DNA of 47,010 nt from an uncultured Alistipes sp. Lineage in GTDB: Bacteria; Bacteroidota; Bacteroidia; Bacteroidales; Rikenellaceae. Below the pieces are notes generated by a model. That model ran no database searches. It saw nothing but the letters and a program-made list of their open reading frames with translations, and had not been told where the DNA came from. The stretch covers positions 1-47,010 of the forward strand of contig CALUKH010000012.1 of assembly GCA_944321185.1 (NCBI GenBank), written 5' to 3'. Both the position numbers and the translations under genes were made by a program. Position 1 is the stretch's first letter; every line of letters starts with the position of its first letter. Of this stretch, positions 1-7,383 are shown piece by piece.

Positions 1-129
1 GAGCCACAGAAGCTTGTTCTGGAGATCCTGGATTAGGCAGTCCTTTTCAGCAATGGTCATACGGAGATTTTCCACCTGTGCAAGTGCTGCCGCCAGCTGT
101 TCCTCGACTGTCATAACTACTTGTTTCAT
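1..129 (-). CDS. tnpC: IS66 family transposase TnpC, N-terminal part (cut by window edge)
   Basis: The first 43 codons are readable from the ATG at 127-129 to the window edge. The peptide starts MKQVVMTVEEQLAAALAQVE and continues as a Leu/Gln/Glu-rich heptad helix, which is the usual N-terminal coiled coil of IS66 transposases ahead of their zinc-finger and DDE domains. It lies downstream of tnpA and tnpB in the normal IS66 order, after a 71-nt gap that holds a hairpin. The catalytic domain is outside the window, so activity cannot be judged. Identification rests mainly on the neighbouring tnpB and tnpA. Confidence 0.75.
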   Translation of the reverse strand, partial: MKQVVMTVEEQLAAALAQVENLRMTIAEKDCLIQDLQNKLLWL

Positions 130-154
130 CCTCTGTTTTCAATACTTGAAGATA

Positions 155-190
155 CGAAAAAAGTGCCATATACGCAAGTCTGTGGCACTT
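155..190 (-). terminator. Hairpin with T tract between tnpB and tnpC
   Basis: On the minus strand, AAGTGCCA (190-183) pairs with TGGCACTT (168-161) around a 14-nt loop and is followed by a run of T. This is a rho-independent terminator shape placed after the tnpB stop and before the tnpC start, so it could attenuate transposase expression. Confidence 0.6.
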
Positions 191-200
191 TCCCATTCAC

Positions 201-569
201 TTATCTACGTAGTTTCTTCAGATTCTCCAGTCGCTGTCTGCGACAATCCGGCTGTTCGATTATGCCCTCTACGATCATGACCAGTTCGCTCCATTCTATC
301 CTCCCGCTGACGGTATCCTTCTCCATGCCGGAGGGCATGCCGAAGGTCCCGGATTCAAGAAGCTTGCAGTACAGCACAAGACCGCCCGGCTCCCAGTGAA
401 GAAGCTTTATCCTGTTCCGCGACTTGTTCATGAAGATATATACGTCTCCGTTACACGGGTCACACCCCAGCTCATTAGTCACTATTCCACTCAGTGTGTA
501 GTAGCTCTTCCGCATGTCAGTAGGCCGGTTATATAGCCAGTACCTCATGCTGTCATTCAGGCTAAACAT
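201..569 (-). CDS. tnpB: IS66 family accessory protein TnpB (Orf2-like)
   Basis: This 122-residue protein has the IS66 Orf2/TnpB pattern: an N-terminal stretch with RPTDMRKSYYTLSGIV, then DVYIFMNKSRNRIKLLHWEPGGLVLYCKLLESG. TnpB is an accessory protein needed with TnpA for transposition of many IS66 elements; its biochemical role is poorly defined. Its start overlaps the end of tnpA by 8 nt (562-569), a translational-coupling arrangement typical of the family. The length is normal and there are no internal stops. Confidence 0.88.
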   Translation of the reverse strand: MFSLNDSMRYWLYNRPTDMRKSYYTLSGIVTNELGCDPCNGDVYIFMNKSRNRIKLLHWEPGGLVLYCKLLESGTFGMPSGMEKDTVSGRIEWSELVMIVEGIIEQPDCRRQRLENLKKLRR

Positions 570-930
570 GACTCGACGACGCCTGGATTATTGCCTGTAT
601 CATCGTCGCGTCCAGATTGCCCTGGATCCGCAATACTGTCCCTGTCTGCGTGCGCATCTCTATGCTCATCGGTATGGACTCGTATCCCGACTTCCTGCCC
701 TTGCCTGCTTTCCTGTTTGTCAGCACAGGTTCCGGAAAACTGTCATTTCCACGCACCAGCTGAAGGAACTCTCCGGATTCCCGTTCACTGGCCTGAGCCT
801 CGGCATATCTGCGTTTGCTTTCATAAAACTGCCACTCAGGTATCCCAATTTCTTTCAGTCGGCTCTTGTAGGAGGCTCCATGCTCCTTGCAGTATTGAAC
901 TATCTCTGCAATTTCTTCTCGTGTAAGCAT
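562..930 (-). CDS. tnpA: IS66 family accessory protein TnpA (helix-turn-helix-like)
   Basis: This 122-residue protein starts MLTREEIAEIVQYCKEHGAS and continues SRLKEIGIPEWQFYESKRRYAE, the helix-turn-helix-like N-terminus of Bacteroidetes IS66 TnpA proteins. The C-terminal half is a short basic region followed by a beta-rich segment (SIEMRTQTGTVLRIQGNLD) that is also usual in the family. It is the first gene of the element, 62 nt inside the terminal end at 993, and overlaps tnpB. The element looks intact at this end. Confidence 0.85.
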   Translation of the reverse strand: MLTREEIAEIVQYCKEHGASYKSRLKEIGIPEWQFYESKRRYAEAQASERESGEFLQLVRGNDSFPEPVLTNRKAGKGRKSGYESIPMSIEMRTQTGTVLRIQGNLDATMIQAIIQASSSHV

Positions 931-1013
931 TTTTTTGTGCGAAGATACCTCGCGTGGAATAAATTCGCTACACGCACTTCACCGGTTGCTTACGATCCAC
1001 ACGCCGCGGCGTG

Positions 1014-1043
1014 TTGTTCTGAAAACAAGAATCGCTATATTTG
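1014..1043 (+). promoter_or_regulatory. Bacteroidota-type promoter without a downstream ORF
   Basis: TTG at 1014-1016, a 19-nt spacer, then TATATTTG at 1036-1043 matches the Bacteroides sigma-ABfr consensus (TTTG / TAnnTTTG). Transcription would start near 1050. No plausible reading frame follows before the terminator at 1114-1164. Confidence 0.55.
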
Positions 1044-1049
1044 CATATC

Positions 1050-1164
1050 TGAAGAATCTGAAGGCGCCTGCACAGACACACTTTTTGAAACACTACCGAA
1101 CAGCAAAAATAAAGAATCGAATTTCCCAGGATCAAAAAACTGAGAAATTCGATTCTCCTTTTTT
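1050..1164 (+). ncRNA. Candidate small RNA of about 115 nt
   Basis: The stretch is bounded by a consensus promoter (1014-1043) and a strong terminator (1114-1164) and has no credible ORF. It lies between the IS66 end and the fimbrillin operon, and it would converge on the 3' end of that operon. An alternative is that the promoter is the remnant of a gene removed or displaced when the IS inserted. No known RNA family is recognised. Confidence 0.3.
1114..1164. terminator. Bidirectional rho-independent terminator
   Basis: GAATCGAATTTC (1114-1125) and GAAATTCGATTC (1144-1155) form a perfect 12-bp stem. On the plus strand it is followed by TCCTTTTTT; on the minus strand by TTTATTTTTG. It should end the fimbrillin operon transcript (minus) and any plus-strand transcript from 1050. 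Confidence 0.85.
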
Positions 1165-1176
1165 CTACCGGAGTTA

Positions 1177-2055
1177 TCAGTTCCAGCCTCCTACGATTTC
1201 GCCGCCAATATCAACCGACACCTGATCCGGATTGGAATTGATAATCAGCGACAGCGTATGCTGCATGCCAGCCTTGAACTGGAACGTATCTTCCAGCAAG
1301 TATGACACGTTGTTGACGACAACCTCGACAAAGGGTCGGCGCGACTCCAGACGCTGCGGAATCATGACCGCCTCGTAGGTTGCGTTATCCACCTTCCGAG
1401 CCTTGACAGTCGCCATCTCGCCGAAAATATCCTTCGTCACGGCTCCCGTCGCCAGATCGATGGTTGCCGTCGGCACAACGCTGTGGATGTAGACCGTCGC
1501 ATTGTCCGGCAGTTCGCCTTCATACGACGCCCCCTTCACGAGCTTAATGACCAGCTTGCTGCATCGGTGCGAGAACTGCAGGGTCACGGTCTGTGCCGAC
1601 TGATCGACCCTCTCCGTTTTTGCCCACAGGAAATCCGAGGCCTCATAGCCGCCCAACTGGTCGCCGACCCGTTCGGTCGACTGATCCAGCGCAATGGAGA
1701 AGGGCTGCTCATCGACGGAGGTCGGTGTCATGTAAGGATAGTAGCCGTAGACATCCATGCGATTGTCGCTCCAGAAGATCTTCTTGGCCGTCACCCAGTC
1801 CTCCCCGTCGAGGGTTGCGGCCACGTTGTTGGCCCAGTTGCCGGAGATCTGCAGGGGAGCCGGCGTTTCACCGGTGTACTCCGTGAGATAGAGACCGATC
1901 TTGTCCCCCTGCTCGAAGGAGGTCTCCGTAGCACGAGTTGCGGAGGGATACTGCATCTCGAAACGCATGCTGCCGTCATCGACCGTAATCTCTTCCGCCT
2001 TATCACAGGAGGCGAGCAACAGGGCCGCCATCCATATGTAATTCCATTTTCTCAT
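1177..2055 (-). CDS. Fimbrillin family lipoprotein
   Basis: This 292-residue protein has a lipoprotein signal peptide (MRKWNYIWMAALLLASC; lipobox LASC, Cys17). After it comes SATRATE, an Arg-containing site like the one cleaved by Arg-specific proteases when Bacteroidales type V pilins mature. The body has the fimbrillin-like pattern: KIGLYL, VYGYYPY, LGGYEASDFLWAK, then a second beta-sandwich with TIDLATGAV and MIPQRLE. It should be exported, lipidated and carried to the outer membrane as a pilus subunit or pilin-like adhesin. It is the last gene of a three-gene operon, 17 nt after the M64 fusion gene, and shares the GGYEASDFLW block with both neighbours. Family assignment is firm; the role as stalk, tip or anchor is unknown. 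Confidence 0.85.
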   Translation of the reverse strand: MRKWNYIWMAALLLASCDKAEEITVDDGSMRFEMQYPSATRATETSFEQGDKIGLYLTEYTGETPAPLQISGNWANNVAATLDGEDWVTAKKIFWSDNRMDVYGYYPYMTPTSVDEQPFSIALDQSTERVGDQLGGYEASDFLWAKTERVDQSAQTVTLQFSHRCSKLVIKLVKGASYEGELPDNATVYIHSVVPTATIDLATGAVTKDIFGEMATVKARKVDNATYEAVMIPQRLESRRPFVEVVVNNVSYLLEDTFQFKAGMQHTLSLIINSNPDQVSVDIGGEIVGGWN

Positions 2056-2072
2056 AATCGAATCGCTGATTG

Positions 2073-5000
2073 TTAGTTGAATTTCGGCTTGTCACCCATG
2101 TAAACCGGGTGCTGCTGCTTGTTCGAGGCGGCGAACTCCAGGGCCGAGGAGAACGACCGGGTTTCGTCGCCGGCCGTCGATGCATCGAGAACATCGAGTG
2201 TCTTGAACTCCTCGAACGAATAGCTTTCGCCCGCATACTCCTTGATCCGCTTGACGATGGCCTCGCGCGAGATGGCCGAGAAGTACGGAATATTGTTGTT
2301 CATGCAGCTGTTCGGTTCGGAGCGGAAGACCCCGCGCATATGCATGTAGCCGCCTTCGTAGATATCGACCAGATTCGAATACTGCGGATCGAAGATCAGA
2401 TGGTTCCAGGGTACGTCGTACATGTTTCCCGTTAGGGAGAGGTTCTCATACCAGCCCCGCGACTTGTTAGCATTGAACTCTTCAACATGCGGGCAGCACG
2501 TACAGGAACAAGTCTGGATAAACTCATTGTGATAGATGTACTCATCACCCAACTTACCGAAACCGTGGCCGCCGGCTTCGTGCTGAACCAACCCGCGGAA
2601 ATCATAGGGATAGACATCCTCGCTCATCGGGCAGCAGGCAATCGCCGACCCGTCGCCCCACATGTAGGTGATTCCGCCGTAATCGGCCGTATTTTCGATC
2701 AGCGTGATCAACGTCCGACCAATCCGATCTTCGGTGACGGTCGGAGCCTTGCAGGCATATTCGAAGCAGATCTGCTCGTCGGGAGTAATACCTCCAAGCG
2801 CATAGGCCGATCCGAATTTCGACTCCCGGATGGTGTTCACATCCCCCACCCCGCTGTCGGGCGAGAGGCCGAAGACGGAGTAGACGTTGAAGTAGTCGCG
2901 ATAGGTCTTGTAAGGCTCCACGGCGAAGAAGTAACCGATGGCCTCGTTTACGGCATCAAGGTATTTGCCCTCGGAGATATCCTTGGCATCGAAGCAGTCG
3001 CCCATGAATACCAGGTCGACGCCGGCGCCCTTCATCGCCGTCTGTACGGTCATCACCTCGCCGTCGCCATACTGATAGTCGTATTGTTCGACCTTGGTGC
3101 GGGTCCGGTAATCCTTCCCGTTGAGCAGGAAGACCACCTCGCCTTCGCGATATCCGGCCCCCTTGGGCTGATCAGCCACCGTGACGGTCACCTCGACCTT
3201 GCCCGTTCCGCTCATCGGTTCCACCATCACCCAGTCGGGTTTGGACTCCACGCTCCACACCTCTCCGCTCGGAGCACGCAGCACCAGCGTCTTCGTGAGC
3301 GATGCATTCAGCGACCGGAACAGATTGCGGGAGATCGAGAAGTCGTGATGAGCCGCAAAGCGCTTGAACTCCATCCATCCGGGCGCCGTACTGTAGCTGT
3401 TGACCGACGCTTCAGGCACCTCGACCGTAAAGTTGTCCTTCGCAACACCATTGAATGCCGAAGCATCCAACTGCGGAGGATTTTGCGCTTCGCAGACAAT
3501 CGAGTTGAGTTGGAAACAATCCGTAAAAGCATTCTCCCGGATAAACTCCACATTCTTGGGAATAACCACACCCTCCAACTGGGAGCAACCGGAGAAAAGA
3601 CCAGCACTGACTGAAATAATATCCTCGGGCAGCTCAACAATACCAGTCAATCGGAAATTTCTGCTAAAAGCCTCATTTCCAAGCACAGCCAATCCTTGAG
3701 GCAATTTCAACTCCCCGGAGAATAAATTACCAGCAAAAGCGCCTTCACCTATAACCGTCAAATTATCAGGCAACTGCAAGGATCCTCGGAATTTACAATT
3801 AGAAAAAGCATTTGCCCCGATTTCAGCCAAATCCTTTGATAAATTCAATTGACCATTGAGACCTGAGCAACCGGAAAAACAGGAATCCCCTATTTTTGTA
3901 ATACCATGAGGAATAGTAAGCGAACCTGTAAATCCGGAACAGCTCAAAAAAGCTTCTGTTCCCAACTTTTTTAATCCGCTGGGAAGTTGCAGATTTCCGG
4001 TAAATCCCGTACAAGCACCAAATGCGAGCTCACCTATTTCCTCCACAGAAGCAGGAATAATCAAATCTCCAGAAAGTCCTTTACAAAAGAAAAACACATT
4101 TGAGCCAATCAGAATCAATGATTTAGACAACGTCAACGTTCCATTTAATGGACAATTATAGAATGCAAAATTTCCAATTTCGGTAACTCCATTCGGAATA
4201 ATCAATGACCCAGACAAATTTGTTTTCAAAAATGCCCTATCTCCAATTCGCGTAATATTTTCAGGAAAAACAAAACGGATAAGGGTTGATTTTCCATCGA
4301 ACGCTCCATACGGGATCTCATTAGCGGCATAACTGCCATATTTCGCAATCTCGACCTCCCGCAGATTGAGCGACTGCAAAACCGTCATTTCGTCCCGCAT
4401 CATCACAAAATCCCGCTGGTCGATGGTTCCGGTCACCTTGAGATTCTTGACCTTCGTATAGTCCTTCCCGGCGGCCGTGATGCACTCCTTCAACGTTCCG
4501 GGTTCCGGACAGTCGACGATGATGTATTCACGCGCCGTTGCGTCGTGCGAGACGTTATCCGTCTCCCACGCCGTGATGCTCTCGCCCAGCAGTTTGAACT
4601 CCAGACCGCTGGCGCTCTTCTTCGAGACCTCGATGGTAAACTTGTGCAGCTTGCCGCTCACATAGCTGAACGGCTCGCTCTTGCGGAAGACATAGGGCAC
4701 GCCGTCGACCGTAATGCTGAATAACGGCGTCGAGGCCGCTACGGTCTGCGGAACCACCACGGCCCGGAAATCACCGTCCCGCTTGTAGGGGATGGTACCC
4801 GTGGTCGGCACCTTGCCGGTCGGAGTCACCTCGCCGGTCGAAAGGTCGATCACCGCCTTGCGGATCGTGTTGGTCACCAGGACGCTCTTCTCCAACTGAC
4901 CAAATTCGCCGGCGTCAAAGCCCGTACCCTCCGTCAGCGTCACCAGCACACCGGCCATCCGGTGCTGGAACTTGACGGCGATACGCTGCGTGGTCGGAGC

Positions 5001-5486
5001 GATGTCGGCCGCCTTGCCCCACAGGAAATCGCTGGCTTCGTATCCGCCCAGAAGCCCGTTGGCAGCCTCGGTCGACTGGTCCTTGGACACCTCGAAAGCA
5101 TAGGAATCGACCGACGACGGCGAACCGTAGGGATAATAGCCGATGATGTCGACGTGCGTATTCTTGTCCCGGAAGTAGACCGACTCGTCGGGGATCCACT
5201 TGCCGTTGGCCTCGTCGTAGACATAACGGACGTTATCGGCCTGGTTACCCTCGGTGACAAGCTGGCCGGGAAGCCCCTCTTCATAATTGACGACGTAGAT
5301 GCCCACGCCGTCACCGTCGCAGAAGCCCTCGTCGTTGACACGCGTGGTGGCGACCTGTTCGATCTCGTTGAAGAGCTGGATGGGATACGACTGGTCGACC
5401 GCAACGGACATTTCGTCGGGCTCGTACGAGCAGGCACCCAACACGACCGTGAGGATGCCGCATATCAATAAACGCTTGGATTTCAT
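2073..5486 (-). CDS. Fimbrillin-LRR-BACON-M64 metallopeptidase fusion lipoprotein
   Basis: The protein has 1137 residues. Residues 1-19 are a lipoprotein signal peptide (VVLGAC). Residues ~30-300 are a fimbrillin-like domain with VATTRV, IIGYYPYG and GGYEASDFLWGK. Residues ~390-680 are BspA/LRR_5-type leucine-rich repeats (repeating pattern LxxIGxxAFxxCxxLxGxLxIP). Residues ~725-800 are BACON-like (WSVESKPDWVMVEPMSGTG). Residues ~810-1110 are an M64 (IgA-peptidase-like) domain with HEAGGHGFGKLGDEY (H969, E970, H974, D981). M64 enzymes are secreted zinc endopeptidases; some cleave IgA. The chain would therefore be a surface-anchored protease with adhesive modules. It lies between two fimbrillin genes in one operon. 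The LRR core (3640-4310) is clearly AT-richer than the flanks. The zinc motif reads HExxxH rather than HExxH. Confidence 0.85.
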   Translation of the reverse strand: MKSKRLLICGILTVVLGACSYEPDEMSVAVDQSYPIQLFNEIEQVATTRVNDEGFCDGDGVGIYVVNYEEGLPGQLVTEGNQADNVRYVYDEANGKWIPDESVYFRDKNTHVDIIGYYPYGSPSSVDSYAFEVSKDQSTEAANGLLGGYEASDFLWGKAADIAPTTQRIAVKFQHRMAGVLVTLTEGTGFDAGEFGQLEKSVLVTNTIRKAVIDLSTGEVTPTGKVPTTGTIPYKRDGDFRAVVVPQTVAASTPLFSITVDGVPYVFRKSEPFSYVSGKLHKFTIEVSKKSASGLEFKLLGESITAWETDNVSHDATAREYIIVDCPEPGTLKECITAAGKDYTKVKNLKVTGTIDQRDFVMMRDEMTVLQSLNLREVEIAKYGSYAANEIPYGAFDGKSTLIRFVFPENITRIGDRAFLKTNLSGSLIIPNGVTEIGNFAFYNCPLNGTLTLSKSLILIGSNVFFFCKGLSGDLIIPASVEEIGELAFGACTGFTGNLQLPSGLKKLGTEAFLSCSGFTGSLTIPHGITKIGDSCFSGCSGLNGQLNLSKDLAEIGANAFSNCKFRGSLQLPDNLTVIGEGAFAGNLFSGELKLPQGLAVLGNEAFSRNFRLTGIVELPEDIISVSAGLFSGCSQLEGVVIPKNVEFIRENAFTDCFQLNSIVCEAQNPPQLDASAFNGVAKDNFTVEVPEASVNSYSTAPGWMEFKRFAAHHDFSISRNLFRSLNASLTKTLVLRAPSGEVWSVESKPDWVMVEPMSGTGKVEVTVTVADQPKGAGYREGEVVFLLNGKDYRTRTKVEQYDYQYGDGEVMTVQTAMKGAGVDLVFMGDCFDAKDISEGKYLDAVNEAIGYFFAVEPYKTYRDYFNVYSVFGLSPDSGVGDVNTIRESKFGSAYALGGITPDEQICFEYACKAPTVTEDRIGRTLITLIENTADYGGITYMWGDGSAIACCPMSEDVYPYDFRGLVQHEAGGHGFGKLGDEYIYHNEFIQTCSCTCCPHVEEFNANKSRGWYENLSLTGNMYDVPWNHLIFDPQYSNLVDIYEGGYMHMRGVFRSEPNSCMNNNIPYFSAISREAIVKRIKEYAGESYSFEEFKTLDVLDASTAGDETRSFSSALEFAASNKQQHPVYMGDKPKFN

Positions 5487-5548
5487 ACCGTTTGTTGTTT
5501 CAACTGATCCAATGGGTGAGTCCGTAAGCCCACCCTACAACCCGAAGG

Positions 5549-6436
5549 TTATTCGGCAGCACCGCCGTTATCCGTCTCGTCGATCTCCCAGTCGCCGATA
5601 CCAATATCGACACCGCTGCTGGCCTTGTTGACGGTAACCGTAAATTTATGCTGCGTATTGGCCTTGAAGGTGAAGCCCTTGGCCAGCGTATAGTCCACGC
5701 CGTCGACGGTAATCGTAATCAGATTCGAGCCGTCGGCCACGGTCTGCGGAACGAGCAGCGCCCGGTAATAGGTTCCCTCGTTGTAGGGGACGATCTCCGT
5801 TGCCACACCGGTGGCCGTAGCGACACCCGTCCGGAGATCAATCGTGGCCGAAGCCTTCACGTTGCAGATGCGCACCGACTTGGTGGCAGCAGCCAGCGTC
5901 TCCTCGGTGAAGCCCTTGCCCGGGGTCACGTAGATCAACATGTTGCTCATCGAGCGATTGGTGATGATGGGCACGGCACTGGCCGTCGGGCTGATGCCGG
6001 TAGCCTTGCCCCAGAGGAACTCCGAGGCCTTGTAATCGGCCTGCAGCGACTGGTCGCTCTTGACCGAGAAGGGATAGGCCGCAATGTCGGCGGGCTTGCC
6101 GTAGGGATAGTAGCAGTAGAAATCGGCCTTCGTCGTCTCATCCTTCCAGTAGATCTCCGAATCGGGAGTCCACGATCCGGCGCAGGTGAAGCACATGTTG
6201 TCGACGTAGTTGCCCGAAGGCTGCAGAGCCGTGGATGAGGATCCTTCGTTGTTGACAACGTAGATACCCACCTTGTCGCCCGTTTCGTAGGCCGTATCCG
6301 TCACACGGGTCCAGACATTCATCGAGATGTTGATGGGGATCTTCGCCGGTTCGGGCGTCGGTTCCGTACCGTTGTCCGACGAGGAGCAGGAAGCCAGGCA
6401 CAAAAGTGCCGCGAGAGAGAGGAAAAATCTTGTCAT
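5549..6436 (-). CDS. Fimbrillin family lipoprotein
   Basis: The chosen start is the ATG at 6434-6436, giving MTRFFLSLAALLCLASCSSSD, a clean lipoprotein signal peptide; an in-frame ATG 30 nt further upstream would add an unlikely leader. The 295-residue product has NVWTRVTD near the N-terminus (possible Arg processing site), then GDKVGIYVVN, FYCYYPYGKP, DYKASEFLWGK and a C-terminal beta-rich domain ending in an acidic EIDETDNGG tail. It belongs to the fimbrillin/Mfa-like group of pilin-type lipoproteins. It is the first gene of the operon, 62 nt ahead of the M64 fusion gene, with a -7 element at 6555-6562. Confidence 0.85.
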   Translation of the reverse strand: MTRFFLSLAALLCLASCSSSDNGTEPTPEPAKIPINISMNVWTRVTDTAYETGDKVGIYVVNNEGSSSTALQPSGNYVDNMCFTCAGSWTPDSEIYWKDETTKADFYCYYPYGKPADIAAYPFSVKSDQSLQADYKASEFLWGKATGISPTASAVPIITNRSMSNMLIYVTPGKGFTEETLAAATKSVRICNVKASATIDLRTGVATATGVATEIVPYNEGTYYRALLVPQTVADGSNLITITVDGVDYTLAKGFTFKANTQHKFTVTVNKASSGVDIGIGDWEIDETDNGGAAE

Positions 6437-6554
6437 AGGAGCATATTTAAGGGTTAGACAATTCATTTCCGACCATTACTAAATATTTAAAGAACCGGGC
6501 TCCATTCGGGAGCGAGTTGCAGGGATATATATTAAGGTATAGTCGAATCTGGAG

Positions 6555-6562
6555 CAAAGATA
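6555..6562 (-). promoter_or_regulatory. -7 element of the fimbrillin/M64 operon promoter
   Basis: The minus strand reads TATCTTTG, a perfect TAnnTTTG match, giving a start near 6548 and a leader of about 110 nt before the first fimbrillin ATG. No good TTTG element is seen 19-21 nt upstream, so a regulator or alternative sigma factor may contribute. Confidence 0.55.
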
Positions 6563-6723
6563 CATATATTCCTACAAGATTGTCCTTTTTTATTGAAATA
6601 CAAACTTGTCATTCCACGCCCCGGACAAAATGCTTCGCTTTCAGTCCCACGGTACGCAGCAACCGCTCAAACAGCCCCTCAGTACGGTCTCCAAAAGATT
6701 GCGGAAAATATTATCCGAAAAAG

Positions 6724-6754
6724 TTTGAATTGTTCATTTCTTTACCTATTTTTG
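6724..6754 (+). promoter_or_regulatory. Consensus promoter with no assigned gene
   Basis: TTTG (6724-6727), exactly 19 nt, then TATTTTTG (6747-6754) is a full Bacteroidota consensus. The start would be near 6761. The only close ORF is a 19-codon basic peptide (ATG at 6764-6766, starting MPNREQRGNS), so the transcript may be leaderless or noncoding. Confidence 0.5.
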
Positions 6755-7217
6755 CAATACCGTATGCCAAACAGGGAGCAACGCGGAAATTCAGCGTGGG
6801 CCAGTCGGAAACGACGAAAATAAAGGCCCGGAATTTATTGAGAGGCAAATGCATAACTTTCAACCAGAAGAGCCTCTCTCTCCAAAATCACAACTTTCCA
6901 AGGTATTTCCGACGAAAGATTTTATTAAATCCAGATCCAAATACCAACCAAACAATCACCCCGAGCAGTAATCCACCTTCACTCTTATTATTCATAATCG
7001 GATCAATTTACATCATTCAAGTTTTGAATCGACCTCTTCGGAGTCTACCATTCCCTCCATTACGCGCACTCCGTACATACCCAATCATCCCCGCCTCATC
7101 AAAGAATATTCTGTCACAAGTATCTCCACATATCTACGCCACACGATACGACCGACTAGAGATATGACCTGCTTATAATTATTTACTACAAGGATGTTAT
7201 AATAAAATAAAAACTAT

Positions 7218-7225
7218 TATCTTTG
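7218..7225 (+). promoter_or_regulatory. -7 element upstream of the ECF sigma / RyR locus
   Basis: TATCTTTG at 7218-7225 matches TAnnTTTG. The predicted start near 7232 leaves a leader of about 150 nt before the sigma-factor ATG at 7384. The upstream element is weak, which would suit a conditionally expressed or autoregulated locus. Confidence 0.5.
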
Positions 7226-7383
7226 TACAACGATTTATTGTCACGGGTCGTACATCTGCAATTCGGAGGACAAAAAGCACCACAAGGGACCGACACATAG
7301 AGGATTCCGTCTGTCAGAGGGCTTTGAGCAAAATCTTGCTCCAAATATTCACGATGCAGTCTACCGCCCCACCAGAAATCACA

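Larger units (their letters stand above)
1..993 (-). mobile_element. IS66 family insertion sequence, tnpA-proximal end
   Basis: tnpA, tnpB and the start of tnpC lie in the canonical IS66 order. Reading the minus strand inward from 993, the sequence begins GTAAGCAACCGGTGAAGTGC, which fits the GTAA start common to IS66 terminal inverted repeats, so 993 is the proposed outer boundary. IS66 elements usually make 8-bp target duplications; the adjacent eight bases are GATCCACA (994-1001), but the other end is outside the window and this cannot be confirmed. Confidence 0.72.
6467..7383. other. Long AT-richer intergenic region between divergent loci
   Basis: About 0.9 kb separates the fimbrillin operon (-) from the sigma-factor locus (+). 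It holds -7 elements for both (6555-6562 and 7218-7225) and a third plus-strand promoter at 6724-6754 with no clear gene. It also holds a hairpin with arms GAGAGGC/GCCTCTC near 6839-6878. A 216-codon plus-strand open frame runs through it but has no recognisable domain and unconvincing residue composition, so it is not called as a gene. Confidence 0.6.

Noticed and set aside
6596-6740. Minus-strand protein-like stretch (FGDRTEGLFERLLRTVGLKA) with no start
   Set aside because: It resembles a protein remnant, but it is only about 33 codons, is preceded by an in-frame stop and matches no family I can name.
6517-7167. A 216-codon plus-strand frame in the 6467-7383 gap
   Set aside because: No recognisable domain, Pro/Ser/Ile-rich low-confidence composition and no promoter or start signal in a suitable place.
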